DNA from: Sphingomonas sp. PP-CE-3A-406
GTDB lineage: Bacteria; Pseudomonadota; Alphaproteobacteria; Sphingomonadales; Sphingomonadaceae
Assembly: GCF_003688625.1 (NCBI RefSeq)
Contig: NZ_RCWY01000001.1
Location: forward strand, 62,001 to 126,000
DNA: 64,000 bases
Reading direction: 5' to 3'
Shown: positions 26,941 through 35,928 of the stretch, piece after piece
How the letters are laid out: each line of letters opens with the position of its first letter
Position numbering within the stretch: the stretch's first letter is position 1
The notes under the pieces: generated by a model
What the model was told of the DNA's origin: nothing
Database searches by the model: none
Seen by the model: the letters and a program-made list of their open reading frames with translations, nothing else
Program-made: the position numbers and the translations under genes

Positions 26941-28524
26941 ATGCGGTGGGCACTCATGGCGGCGGTCGCGGTCGTTGCATCGCCGTCGGGCGTCTCGGCC
27001 GAACCCGCCGAGCTTAAGCGGACCGTCAGCATCGATGTCGCCACGGCGGCGGCACGGGTCGACCGCGCGTTCGATCTGTCGGTCGGGTCCGACTTTCCCG
27101 GCACGCTGATCCGCCGCGACAGCCAGGCGCAGCTCAAGACCGCGGTCGACGAACTCGGCTTCCGCTATGTCCGCTTCCACGACATCTTCCACGATGTGCT
27201 CGGCACGGTGCGGAAGGCCGATGGCAGGATCGTCTACGACTGGACCAGGATCGACCAATTGTACGACGCGCTGCTCGCCAAGCATATCCGGCCGTTCGTC
27301 GAGCTCGGCTTCACGCCCAGCGCGATGCGGACGTCGGAGCAGACGATCTTCTACTGGAAGGGGAACACGTCGCATCCCGACCCGAAACTGTGGCGCGACC
27401 TGATCGACGCGTATGTCCGCCACGTTCGTCAGCGCTACGGCAATGAAGAGGTGCGGCGGTGGTATTTCGAGGTCTGGAACGAACCCAACCTTGCCGGCTT
27501 CTGGGAGAAGGCGGACCAGCAGGCGTATTTCGACCTCTATGCCAACACCGCGCGGACGATCAAGGCGATCGATCCCGCGCTGCGCGTCGGCGGGCCGTCG
27601 ACCGCGGGCGCCGCCTGGGTGCCCGAGCTCCTGAAGTTCACCAAGCTCAACAACGTGCCGATCGATTTCGTCACGACGCACACCTACGGTGTCGATGGCG
27701 GCTTTCTCGACGAGGACGGCAAGCAGGATACCAAGCTTTCGCCGTCGCCCGACGGGGTCATCGGCGACGTGCGCAACGTCCGCGCGCAGATCGATGCCTC
27801 GGCCTATCCCGGTCTGCCGCTGTTCTTCACCGAGTGGAGCACGAGCTACACGCCGCGCGACTTCGTCCACGACAGCTATATCAGCGCACCGTACATCCTC
27901 ACCAAGCTGAAGCAGTCGCAAGGGCTGGCGCAGGGCATGAGCTACTGGACCTACACCGACTTGTTCGAGGAGCCCGGACCGCCGCCGACGCCGTTTCACG
28001 GCGGCTTCGGACTGACGAACCGAGAGGGCATCCGCAAACCCGCGTGGTTCGCGTATAAATACCTGCATGCGTTGCAGGGCCGGACGATCCCGGTGACCGA
28101 CGACTATGTCATGGCCGCCGCCGATGGCCGGCGGATCGCCGCGCTGGTCTGGGACTGGCAGCAACCGGTCCAGTCGGTCAGCAATAAGCCGTTCTACACG
28201 CGTCTGGTCCCGGCTACCGCGGGCAAGCCGATTGCCTTCCGCTTCGCGCATGTTCCGGCCGGCACCTATCGGCTGGTGGTGCGCAAGACCGGCTATCGGC
28301 GCAACGATCCGCTCTCGCTGTACATCGACATGGGGATGCCGAAGGCGCTCGACGCCGCGCAACTCGGTCGTCTCCAACAGGCGACCGCGGATTTGCCCGA
28401 ACAGGACAAGGTGGTGAAGATCGGCGCGCGCGGCAGCGCCTTTGTCGCAATACCGATGCGCAGCAACGACGTCGCGCTGGTGACGCTGGAGCCGGTCTTG
28501 CGTGATGCGCGGGCTCGACGATGA
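26941..28524 (+). CDS. GH39 glycosidase, probable beta-xylosidase
   Basis: A 527-residue exported GH39-type enzyme (signal peptide ending GVSAEP). The acid/base is Glu181 in EVWNEPNLAGFW and the nucleophile Glu298 in FFTEWSTSY, both at expected spacing. C-terminal beta-sandwich follows. GH39 members are mostly beta-xylosidases. Xyloglucans carrying beta-linked xylose exist but are rare, so this enzyme may instead extend the locus to xylan fragments. ATG 26941 with GGCGGGGAG 6 bases upstream is preferred over the TTG two codons earlier. Confidence 0.85.
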   Translation: MRWALMAAVAVVASPSGVSAEPAELKRTVSIDVATAAARVDRAFDLSVGSDFPGTLIRRDSQAQLKTAVDELGFRYVRFHDIFHDVLGTVRKADGRIVYDWTRIDQLYDALLAKHIRPFVELGFTPSAMRTSEQTIFYWKGNTSHPDPKLWRDLIDAYVRHVRQRYGNEEVRRWYFEVWNEPNLAGFWEKADQQAYFDLYANTARTIKAIDPALRVGGPSTAGAAWVPELLKFTKLNNVPIDFVTTHTYGVDGGFLDEDGKQDTKLSPSPDGVIGDVRNVRAQIDASAYPGLPLFFTEWSTSYTPRDFVHDSYISAPYILTKLKQSQGLAQGMSYWTYTDLFEEPGPPPTPFHGGFGLTNREGIRKPAWFAYKYLHALQGRTIPVTDDYVMAAADGRRIAALVWDWQQPVQSVSNKPFYTRLVPATAGKPIAFRFAHVPAGTYRLVVRKTGYRRNDPLSLYIDMGMPKALDAAQLGRLQQATADLPEQDKVVKIGARGSAFVAIPMRSNDVALVTLEPVLRDARARR

Positions 28525-28661
28525 CCGGTCAATACCGGACCTGAAAAAGTGCCTGTGATTTTTTCCGATGCACGCTCGTAAAAAGCATGTTGGCGGGCGC
28601 CAGGGTGTCGCGTGCCAAGGCGGGACCTTGCCCGACCCCGACCACTTTCGAGGTTTCCTAG

Positions 28662-28676
28662 CACCGCTTAGCGGTG
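28662..28676. terminator. Small hairpin between convergent genes
   Basis: CACCGC-type arms (28663-28667 with GCGGTG at 28671-28676) form a short stem between the GH39 gene and the oppositely oriented diguanylate cyclase gene. It may serve as a weak bidirectional terminator. The rest of the 172-base gap shows a small CCGGT/ACCGG stem directly after the GH39 stop and nothing else. Confidence 0.3.
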
Positions 28677-28696
28677 GTCTGTCGCAGGTGGCCGTT

Positions 28697-29899
28697 TCAG
28701 CAGGCTGCTGATCTACTGGATTGGACGTCTAAGCCTTGATCGGCGGCGAGGCATAGGCTTGGCGACGTGACGGAAGCGAGCACAGCGCAGGAGCGTCCCT
28801 TTAGCTTTGCATCGTACAGGGCCCTGTCCGCCTCAAGCAGCAGGGTCGAGAAGTCCGGCTGAGCATCCGATTTTATCGCGATGCCTACGCTCGCACCGAC
28901 CGTCACCGCGGTTTCGTTCAACAAGAATGACGTGCTGGACAGCGTGTCGATGAGACGCTGTCCGGTTTGACGAGCGGTGGCAGCGTCCGTCTCGTCGGCC
29001 AGAATGACGAATTCGTCGCCTCCCATCCGGGCGACGACGTCCGTTGCAGGGGTCACCTGTCTCATCAGGTCGCTGACTTCGACGAGAAGTTGATCGCCCG
29101 CCGCGTGGCCGAGCCTGTCGTTGATCGCTTTGAAGCCGTCGAGGTCGATGTAGAAGAGCGTGGCGCCCGTAGTCGTGCCTGCGCGGCGAGCAACGACTTC
29201 CTCGAGACCCGCACGGTTCAACAAGCCTGTCAGGGTGTCATGCCGCGCGCGACGCCCGTTCTCGCGCTCGGACCGCATGGTCTGGACCAGCATGGCGTTC
29301 AGACGATAGGCGGCATGCGTCATGGCGTAGATGTACATCGGAATCTGGAATGCCGTCGCGAGCATGATCAGTTCGCCGGATATGACCCCGGCGATCGCGC
29401 ACGGCCCGAGGCTGAGAAGGATCATGGTCGTCACGAGCCGAGGGGCCGCAAAGTTCCGAAATGCCACGCCGCCCGTCATCGCCGCCGCGGAGAGGACGAC
29501 GAGCGTTGCGGCGAGCCAGTCACCGCTCAGCACGGTAATGAAGCACCCATAGCCTACCGAGGCAGCCCAACATACCGCAGCCAATATGTATAGGTCGATA
29601 TGCGCGGGGCCTCCACTCTTCGCGGCGCGGGCTCCTTTGATAAGCAGCGGCAGGCGCAGCGCCGCCAAGCCGACCTCCAGCGCTGCCCAGAGCAGGAACG
29701 CGGGTTTGGGAAGACGGGTAGCCACGATCGAGGAGACTAGAATGGTGTTGAACACCCCGCCCAGAAAGATCGGGAGTGATCCATACAACCCCTGAACGAG
29801 TGAAGGGCGGATTTCAGCCGGAACTTCACCAGCACACTCGACCAGCCAGCGCGTGACAGCCCAACGCGGCAGCACGCCATCACCATGCGGCATCAACAT
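28697..29899 (-). CDS. Membrane-bound diguanylate cyclase (GGDEF)
   Basis: Makes cyclic di-GMP from two GTP. About 400 residues: an N-terminal region with five or six hydrophobic membrane segments (roughly residues 40-200) and a C-terminal GGDEF domain with DTLTGLLNRAGLE, YIDLDGFKAIND and an intact RMGGDEF. At the position of the inhibitory I-site (RxxD, five residues before GGDEF) the sequence reads PATD, so the arginine is missing. The frame extends 10 codons upstream to an ATG at 29929 with no ribosome site; AGGGAG precedes ATGs at 29899 and 29893. No EAL domain. Confidence 0.88.
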   Translation of the reverse strand: MLMPHGDGVLPRWAVTRWLVECAGEVPAEIRPSLVQGLYGSLPIFLGGVFNTILVSSIVATRLPKPAFLLWAALEVGLAALRLPLLIKGARAAKSGGPAHIDLYILAAVCWAASVGYGCFITVLSGDWLAATLVVLSAAAMTGGVAFRNFAAPRLVTTMILLSLGPCAIAGVISGELIMLATAFQIPMYIYAMTHAAYRLNAMLVQTMRSERENGRRARHDTLTGLLNRAGLEEVVARRAGTTTGATLFYIDLDGFKAINDRLGHAAGDQLLVEVSDLMRQVTPATDVVARMGGDEFVILADETDAATARQTGQRLIDTLSSTSFLLNETAVTVGASVGIAIKSDAQPDFSTLLLEADRALYDAKLKGRSCAVLASVTSPSLCLAADQGLDVQSSRSAAC

Positions 29900-29904
29900 T
29901 ACTC

Positions 29905-29922
29905 CCTGGGGCTTCCCCCAGG
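29905..29922 (-). promoter_or_regulatory. Hairpin overlapping the ribosome binding site of the diguanylate cyclase gene
   Basis: On the minus strand CCTGGGG-GAAG-CCCCAGG forms a 7-pair GC-rich stem, and its 3' arm contains the first part of the AGGGAG Shine-Dalgarno sequence in front of the ATG at 29899. If the start is correct, folding would hide the ribosome site and make translation conditional. Confidence 0.45.
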
Positions 29923-30057
29923 AGCGCATCGCATGGATGCCGTTTTGGGGTTAAATTTCAGTCAATTCGACAGGTTAATCGGACCGCTGGACACCCTGTA
30001 TCGGTGGAACGGCTGAGGTGAAGGGACGGCCGAACCGGGCGAGCGGCACGTCGCCGC

Positions 30058-30561
30058 TTATGCCTGGTGCCCCGCGGCATCGGGGAGGGCAACATCGGCG
30101 AAATGGTGCCGGATATAGTCCAGCTTGGGATCGATGTAGCGGCGACAGAACGGCCTGTCTGGATCAGTCCGATAGTAGTTTTGGTAGCGTGCTTCAGAGG
30201 GTCTGAAACCGACGAGCGGAAGAACCAGCGTCCGGGGACCTTTGCCCGACTCCGATGCAAACCGTGCGATCGTCCGTGCGGCTATCTCGCGCTGCTGCGT
30301 ATCTACGACGTAGATTGCACTTCGATACCTCCCGCCAGGGGAGTAGGTCCCGTTCGCCGAATGGGTCCTGAGATGGACTTCGGCGAGCGTCGCCAGGCTT
30401 ATGGCCGTGGGATCGAAGCTCACGAGCACGCCCTCCGCCCATGTGTCCCAAGGGGCCTCGGATTGGATAAATCCCTGATCCACCTGATAAACGCCTTTGA
30501 GCGCCTGAAACACGCCCTCGGTGCACCAATGGCACCCGCCACCAAAGCCGATCTTTTCCAT
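30058..30561 (-). CDS. msrA: Peptide methionine sulfoxide reductase A
   Basis: Repairs oxidised methionine (S-sulfoxide) in proteins. The 167-residue protein starts with the active-site motif GGGCHWCTEGVFQ, close to the usual GCFWCxE, with the catalytic Cys in GCHWC. YSPGGRYRSAIYVVD and RPFCRRYIDPKLDYI are further family segments. ATG 30561 has GGAAGG upstream; a TTG two codons earlier is less likely. No signal peptide, so it is cytoplasmic. The gene stands alone between the diguanylate cyclase and the MmyB-like regulator. Confidence 0.92.
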   Translation of the reverse strand: MEKIGFGGGCHWCTEGVFQALKGVYQVDQGFIQSEAPWDTWAEGVLVSFDPTAISLATLAEVHLRTHSANGTYSPGGRYRSAIYVVDTQQREIAARTIARFASESGKGPRTLVLPLVGFRPSEARYQNYYRTDPDRPFCRRYIDPKLDYIRHHFADVALPDAAGHQA

Positions 30562-30626
30562 TGCCAACCTTCCGCATCCGTCAGCGTCGGCGTTTTCGTG
30601 AACCGCGCCGGCGTCGTCAATTCCAG

Positions 30627-31463
30627 TCAGTCGTCGGCACCGCTCAGCAGGACGCGCAGCCGCTCGGCATCATCTGGTGAGGCGGGGTTGTAGATGATCA
30701 TGCCAAGTTCGGGGCGTCCTTCGACGGCGAACGACGAGAACTCCATCGCGAGCAGCCCCGCATCGGGATGATGGATGCGCTTCAGCCCGTCGCCATGGGC
30801 GACCACGTCGTTGTCCTCCCACATCGCCGCGAACTCCGGGCTGAGCCGGGACAGTTCGGCGACCAGCTTCGTGACCTCGACGCTGGTGCTGGCGCCCGCG
30901 CGTGCGACATCGGCGCGAAACGCACCCACCACGAAGCGGGCGATGCTGTCGAAATCGGCATTGCGGGCACGGACATGGTCGCTGCCGAACATCAGCCGCA
31001 GGATGTTGCGCCCCTCCCGCGGCAGCTTGGCATAGTCGGTCAGCAGCACCGCGGCCGCTCGGTTCCAGCCCACCACGTCCCACATCGCCGTCTTGATGAT
31101 CGCCGGGCTCAGCACCATCCCGTCGAGCACGCGCTGGAGCCGCGGGGTGATCCCCTCGACAGGCTGGTAGCGTGCCTCCGGCGGACGGCCGAGGCCGAGC
31201 ATGTAGATGTGCTCGCGCTCCGGTTCGGTAAGCATCAGCCCCCTCGCGATGCGATCGAGGACGTCGGCCGATGGCGCACCGCCGCGGCCCTGCTCGAGCC
31301 AAGTGTACCAGGTCGGGCTGATGTTCGCGCGGCTCGCCACCTCCTCGCGGCGCAAACCCGGCGTGCGGCGCCGTCCGCCCGCAAACCCGAACGCCGCAGG
31401 GTCGAGCCGGGTACGGCGATCCCGCAGATAGGTCCCGAGCGGATTGGACACGTCGCTGGCCAT
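30627..31463 (-). CDS. XRE-family regulator with MmyB-like ligand-binding domain
   Basis: A 278-residue regulator: an N-terminal helix-turn-helix (LGTYLRDRRTRLDP...RRTPGLRREEVASRANISPTWYTWLEQGR, about 8-65) and a C-terminal MmyB-like PAS-type domain with VVGWNRAAAVLL and the end LGMIIYNPASPDDAERLRVL. Proteins of this layout commonly repress a divergent oxidoreductase gene, exactly the arrangement here with the SDR gene starting 97 bases away. The ligand is unknown; fatty acids have been proposed for the domain family. Confidence 0.85.
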   Translation of the reverse strand: MASDVSNPLGTYLRDRRTRLDPAAFGFAGGRRRTPGLRREEVASRANISPTWYTWLEQGRGGAPSADVLDRIARGLMLTEPEREHIYMLGLGRPPEARYQPVEGITPRLQRVLDGMVLSPAIIKTAMWDVVGWNRAAAVLLTDYAKLPREGRNILRLMFGSDHVRARNADFDSIARFVVGAFRADVARAGASTSVEVTKLVAELSRLSPEFAAMWEDNDVVAHGDGLKRIHHPDAGLLAMEFSSFAVEGRPELGMIIYNPASPDDAERLRVLLSGADD

Positions 31464-31480
31464 GATCGATCCTGTTGAAG

Positions 31481-31496
31481 CTTATACCACGATAAG
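31481..31496. promoter_or_regulatory. Candidate operator between regulator and SDR gene
   Basis: CTTAT-ACCACG-ATAAG is a perfect 5-base inverted repeat in the 96-base divergent region, next to the regulator start and about 64 bases before the SDR ATG. It is the best symmetric site there; binding by the neighbouring regulator is only a guess. Confidence 0.35.
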
Positions 31497-31559
31497 ATCA
31501 CTACTTTAACACGTAGACGAGGGGTTGAATATGGTCGCCAGGCAACAAGGAGATTTCCC

Positions 31560-32462
31560 ATGCGTGTTTTTGTGACCGGTGCGACCGGCTTTATCGGCTC
31601 CCACGTCATCCCCGAACTGCTCGGCCGCGGCCACCACGTGCTCGGGCTCACGCGGTCCGACGCCGGTGCCCAGCAGCTCGAGCGGGCTGGCGTCGAAGTT
31701 CATCGTGGCGACCTGGAACGGCCGGAGACGCTCGCCAGTGGCGTGGCTGCGGCCGACGCGGTCATCCACTGCGCGTTCGACCACAATTTCGAAGCCTTCC
31801 TCGCGAACACGGCGAAGGACGAACGCAACATCAGGGCGATGGGCGATGCGTTGGCGGGGACCGACAAGCCGATCCTGATCACTTCGGGGATCGGCATCGG
31901 CACGCCGCGGAACGGCGGTCCTGCGACCGAGGACGTCCTCAACCCGCTCCACGCCAATCCGCGCATCGTCACCGAGCTCGCCGCCGCAGCGCTGATCGCC
32001 CGGCGCATCGACGTACGCACCATCCGGCTGCCGCAGGTGCACGACACCACCAAGGCCGGGTTGATCACGCCGCTGATCGCGGAGGCGCGCCGTGCCGGAG
32101 CGATGGCGTATCTAGGTGAGGGCACCACGCGTTGGGCTGCCGCGCACGTCAGCGACGTCGCCAAGCTCTACGTTCTGGCGCTCGAACGCGGCGAGCCAGG
32201 CGCGAGATACCACGCTTCGGCAGAAGAGGGCGTCGATGCGCGCACCATCGCCGAGGCGATCGGCAAAGGTACCGGACTGCCAGTCCGCTCGGTCGGAAAC
32301 GACGAGATCGAGCACTACTTCGGCTGGATGGCGCCCTTTGCCGCACTCGACATGGTCGCATCGAGCACTTGGACGCAGGCGCGGCTGGGGTGGAAGCCCA
32401 CCGGTCCCGATCTGCTCAGCGATCTTGCCGCGATGGACTATTCCGTCCCTGTAGCCGCGTGA
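31560..32462 (+). CDS. SDR-family NAD(P)-dependent oxidoreductase (extended/atypical)
   Basis: A 300-residue Rossmann-fold protein with the N-terminal cofactor loop VTGATGFIGSHVIPELLGRGHHVLGLTRSD (TGxxGxxG type) and a GDLERPETL segment. The usual YxxxK catalytic pair of extended SDRs is not obvious, placing it with atypical SDRs related to epimerase/NmrA-like proteins. AAGGAG precedes the ATG. Divergent from the MmyB-like regulator that probably controls it. Substrate unknown. Confidence 0.85.
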   Translation: MRVFVTGATGFIGSHVIPELLGRGHHVLGLTRSDAGAQQLERAGVEVHRGDLERPETLASGVAAADAVIHCAFDHNFEAFLANTAKDERNIRAMGDALAGTDKPILITSGIGIGTPRNGGPATEDVLNPLHANPRIVTELAAAALIARRIDVRTIRLPQVHDTTKAGLITPLIAEARRAGAMAYLGEGTTRWAAAHVSDVAKLYVLALERGEPGARYHASAEEGVDARTIAEAIGKGTGLPVRSVGNDEIEHYFGWMAPFAALDMVASSTWTQARLGWKPTGPDLLSDLAAMDYSVPVAA

Positions 32463-32833
32463 TCGGCTGCCGTTGCATGCCGACTGATGGCAACATCAGC
32501 CGGCGTGCAACGGACCTGCCTGCCTCCAACGCAAGTCGAATCGTCTTCGGAGTTCGGCGCGGTATCCGATGTCGCGATTGATCAGCGCCAAAACGAGTTG
32601 GGGCAGGGGAGGAGGGGCGTGATTGTCTGCTGCTGGGTCGGCGCCTCTGCCGGGGCCTCGCCTCTCCGCTAGGTGTCGACCGCCAATGCGGGCTTGAAGC
32701 CTCGCTCAGAAGTGCGTTGAAGGTTTCCGCCCGACTTTATACTGGCATCGGATCAGGTACTTCGGTCGCCTCGCGCTCGGCAACCGCGCCCAGCGGCACG
32801 CATCAAGGTAGATCGTCAGGATTTTGAGTTGCA
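32463..32833. other. Gap with a degenerate copy of a dispersed repeat
   Basis: No credible gene. Positions 32595-32636 match the core of the intergenic repeat at 35929-36042: GAGTTGGG and AGGGGCGTGA are identical at the same spacing, about 29 of 42 bases overall. The remainder is plain leader sequence for rlmJ. Confidence 0.4.
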
Positions 32834-33664
32834 ATGAATTATCGCCATTCCTTCCATGCTGGCAACAGTGCCGACGTCGTGAAGCACAGCTTGCTGATCG
32901 CCCTCGTGCGGGGCTTGCAGCAAAAACAGGGCGCTTTGACCCTGATCGACACCCATGCCGGCTGCGGGCTGTACGACCTTGGCGGCGAGGATGCCCAGCG
33001 CACCGGCGAGTCCACGCAGGGCGTGCTGCGGACCTTTGCCGACCCGAACGCCTTGCTCAACGACTACCGCGCCGTCGTGCAGGCGGTGAATGTCGGGGCC
33101 GAGCCGCACTTCTACCCCGGCTCGCCGCGGGTTCTGGCGCAGCTTCTGCGCCCGCAGGACTTCCTCATCCTGAACGAAAAACATCCCGATGACGCCTATA
33201 CCCTGCGCGGCGTGATGCGCGGTACATCCGCTGCCGTGCATGAGCGCGACGCCTACGAGCTTTGGCTGGCGATGCTGCCGACCCGAACCCCGCGCGGCGT
33301 GGTGGTGGTCGATCCGCCGTACGAGCAGCTCGATGAGCGCGACCGTATCACGGCCACGCTCGCCGCCGCTCACCGCAAATGGGCGCATGGCGTGACGGTG
33401 ATCTGGTATCCGCTGAAAGACCGCGCCACGCATTCGCGGTGGAAGGCGCAATTACGCAAGCTCGGCATCCCGAAATTGCTGGTGGTGGAACATTGGTTGT
33501 ACGATGACGATCAGCCCGGCATCTATAATGGCGCGGGCCTTTTCATCGTCAATCCACCTTACGCTTTCATGCAGGCGCTGCCGGCTCTGCTGGACGCGCT
33601 GCGCGCCGTGCTGGCGCCGGAGGGGCACAGGGGCGAGATCACAGCCGCGTGGTTGGAGGATTGA
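32834..33664 (+). CDS. rlmJ: 23S rRNA (adenine-2030-N6)-methyltransferase RlmJ
   Basis: Methylates A2030 of 23S rRNA using S-adenosylmethionine. The 276-residue protein begins with the family signature NYRHSFHAGNSADVVKH, continues with LTLIDTHAGCGLYDL (SAM loop) and has the catalytic DPPY motif in VVVDPPYEQLDERDR. Length is normal. Transcribed alone; a hairpin follows the stop. Assignment is firm. Confidence 0.95.
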   Translation: MNYRHSFHAGNSADVVKHSLLIALVRGLQQKQGALTLIDTHAGCGLYDLGGEDAQRTGESTQGVLRTFADPNALLNDYRAVVQAVNVGAEPHFYPGSPRVLAQLLRPQDFLILNEKHPDDAYTLRGVMRGTSAAVHERDAYELWLAMLPTRTPRGVVVVDPPYEQLDERDRITATLAAAHRKWAHGVTVIWYPLKDRATHSRWKAQLRKLGIPKLLVVEHWLYDDDQPGIYNGAGLFIVNPPYAFMQALPALLDALRAVLAPEGHRGEITAAWLED

Positions 33665-33674
33665 CGTAAAACCC

Positions 33675-33699
33675 GCGTAGCCCCGTGCGACGGCTACGC
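33675..33699 (+). terminator. Hairpin after rlmJ
   Basis: GCGTAGCC (33675-33682) and GGCTACGC (33692-33699) form a perfect 8-base stem with a 9-base loop, starting 10 bases after the rlmJ stop. No T tract follows, so termination strength is uncertain. Confidence 0.45.
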
Positions 33700-33806
33700 A
33701 TCGCCTCGCTACTTCGTGGAGATTGCCGTGCCGCGAAAACCGATCGCCCGTTCAACGGATCGTAAGGATGAAGGCTTAGCGCCCTCCAGAGGTACAGGAG
33801 ACGATC

Positions 33807-34937
33807 ATGCCCCTCATGCTTCGCGCATCCCGATTGACGGCCATCACGGTCCTTTATGCGACAGCCGCGGCGGCCGACGCTCCCGAGCCGAGCCCTTCCG
33901 TCTATCTCCAGGCATTCAACGAGACCTGCCGCGGCAGCTTTCCCGACCTCAATGCCATTGCGAAAGTGGCCGTCGCGCGCGGGTGGATCGAGCGCGCGGT
34001 CCCCTCGGTAGCGATGATCGGCAACAGGCCGATGATGCTCCCCCATGTGTTCAGCAAGGGTGGTATGATGCTGGTCCTCACCCACGACACCTCCGGTGCT
34101 TTCACCGCGGTGTGCCAAGTTACGGGCGCCGCGGGCACTCGCCTTACCGGCCGTGACATCGCGGCCGCAGTTGGGCCGGGGTTGAACGCTGGCGCTGCAG
34201 ACCCTGGACCGGGCGACTACAAGAAGGATGATTTCACCGTCTGGAACCTGGGCAAAGGCATCACCGTGCAGGCGGGCGTCAGCGTCTATAGGGGTAAGGC
34301 GCGGAGCATCTCGCTTGCGATCCGGCAGGCGGCTTCCACCGACGTCGGGCCGATCGATGCTCCCCCCGCCAAATCGTCGAACGATATTTCCATGGTGGCC
34401 ATCGGGCTCCCCTTTGCACCGGAGGTGCCCACACCCGTCGGATCGTCGCACCCTCTGTTCCACGACGTCACGATCGGCGAGATTCAGGGCCTTCCCGCCA
34501 CCGTAAAGAGTTCGGCACTAAACTTCATAGCGGCGGCCAAGCGTTCCAGCATCAATGCAGCGCTGAGCGAAACCTTCCGGCAGATGAATCTCCTCGCACC
34601 AGCGCCTGCAGCCGGGCGTAAGCGGCTCGTGGTGTCATGGCTGGGCGACAAGACGCCGTTCCACATCGGCAGCGGCAACACGACGAGCGTGACGCTCCAC
34701 TACCGCCTGGAGCGGGTCGACAACGGGCAGACTTTGTTTGATCGAGAGATCACCACGTCTGCCCACGGCGGCGGCGTGGACGCGTCGATGCGCGACAACG
34801 GGATCGTGCGGGCCGCGATCGCGGCGAACTTCGCATCTGCGGCAAATTGCCTGGATCACGCAGCGTTCGGCACGGCGCCCTCGGACTGCGCGCTTACCCC
34901 ACAATACAGCGTTTCGGTCGTGCGCACCGGGCGGTAG
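33807..34937 (+). CDS. Exported protein of unknown function
   Basis: A 376-residue protein with an N-terminal signal peptide (SRLTAITVLYATAAAADA). Two parts can be seen. Residues about 25-190 resemble small secreted sphingomonad proteins with two cysteines (ETCRGSFPDL and TAVCQVTGAAG). Residues about 215-376 have a beta-rich pattern (RLVVSWLGDKTPFHIGSGNTTSVTLHYRLERVDNGQTLFDREIT) with two further cysteines, like periplasmic or outer-membrane-associated proteins. I do not recognise a named family. It is flanked by rlmJ upstream and an unknown membrane protein downstream and appears monocistronic. The ribosome site GGTACAGGAG-like sequence precedes ATG 33807. Confidence 0.7.
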   Translation: MPLMLRASRLTAITVLYATAAAADAPEPSPSVYLQAFNETCRGSFPDLNAIAKVAVARGWIERAVPSVAMIGNRPMMLPHVFSKGGMMLVLTHDTSGAFTAVCQVTGAAGTRLTGRDIAAAVGPGLNAGAADPGPGDYKKDDFTVWNLGKGITVQAGVSVYRGKARSISLAIRQAASTDVGPIDAPPAKSSNDISMVAIGLPFAPEVPTPVGSSHPLFHDVTIGEIQGLPATVKSSALNFIAAAKRSSINAALSETFRQMNLLAPAPAAGRKRLVVSWLGDKTPFHIGSGNTTSVTLHYRLERVDNGQTLFDREITTSAHGGGVDASMRDNGIVRAAIAANFASAANCLDHAAFGTAPSDCALTPQYSVSVVRTGR

Positions 34938-35149
34938 TGCGGCGGGATACCGGACTGTCGCTTGACTATGCAGTCCGATCGGCTGGCAACGACCTAAAAG
35001 ACCTCAAATGTGTCCGTTGCCTCGATCGACGATACTGTCCGATGGCTGCAGGGAAGACGAGTTCTACGCGGCTGTTAAAGGCTAGGAAGGTCTTAGGGGC
35101 TAAACCGCGCTTCAACGTGGCATAAGGCTACGCATCCGGAGCAGGCAAT

Positions 35150-35578
35150 TTGGCGACATCCCTCTCGATCCGGTTGTTCGCGGTCTTGTTCGCGATCAGT
35201 CTGATGTTTTCGGCGGCACTGGCGTACTACGCCACACGCACGATGAGCTTCGCCTTTTCGATCGCACCCGAGGCGATGACGACGTTGGTCATGCGGATCC
35301 AGGCGATCCGGGCAGTGGGCCTGGGGCTGGCCTTGTTCCTGATGTTACTGGTGGTCTTGTCGGCGTCGCGCGCTGCTCGCAGTGCGCTGGCTCTGCGTTG
35401 GCTTCTCGGCGTCGTGACGAGCTTTGCGTTTCTGCGCGGATCAGGGCTGATCCAACCGCTGGCGCAGCATGATACTGCGATCATCGCAACCTCGGCTTTG
35501 CAGCTCGCGATGGAAGCGTTGGCGATCCTGTTGCTTTACGGGGAGGATGCGACCGATTGGTTCGAAACTCGCCGCTGA
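35150..35578 (+). CDS. Small four-helix membrane protein of unknown function
   Basis: A 142-residue hydrophobic protein with about four membrane segments (near 5-27, 48-70, 80-98 and 110-130) and a short charged tail (DATDWFETRR). The proposed start is TTG at 35150, preceded by GGAGCAGG; a shorter form from a later ATG is possible. No family can be named with confidence. It stands alone after a 212-base gap in which nothing else is visible. Confidence 0.55.
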   Translation: MATSLSIRLFAVLFAISLMFSAALAYYATRTMSFAFSIAPEAMTTLVMRIQAIRAVGLGLALFLMLLVVLSASRAARSALALRWLLGVVTSFAFLRGSGLIQPLAQHDTAIIATSALQLAMEALAILLLYGEDATDWFETRR

Positions 35579-35732
35579 CGGTGTTGCAGCAGCGTTGTTC
35601 AGAGTATTGGCGGTGCAATCCGCTACTGCGGGACCGCCCAATTGCAGACATCCTCTGGCCGTGAGACAAGGCTAAATCGTCTCTGATCGGTTCCTCGCTG
35701 CCCGGCTTCGGGGCGTTAACCGCGTCTTCCTG

Positions 35733-35918
35733 ATGTTCGTCGGCCTCGCCCTGCTCATGTGGATTGCAACCCATTGCGATCAGGCATTAAATCTCGGATG
35801 GGGTTGGGAAAAGGAAGGCCTTTGGGACTTGCCGCTCATGGTGCTGTTTGCTGCATTCGCGCGCTTCTGCTCGCTCGCGATCATCAAGCTTACCGGTAGC
35901 CTTTTCAACGGCAGCTAA
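35733..35918 (+). CDS. Possible small membrane protein
   Basis: A 61-residue frame with one or two hydrophobic stretches (MFVGLALLMWIATHC and DLPLMVLFAAFARFCSLAII). The composition resembles a small membrane protein, but there is no clear ribosome site and no recognisable family, so it may not be expressed. Confidence 0.35.
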   Translation: MFVGLALLMWIATHCDQALNLGWGWEKEGLWDLPLMVLFAAFARFCSLAIIKLTGSLFNGS

Positions 35919-35928
35919 CCTCCCCAAT

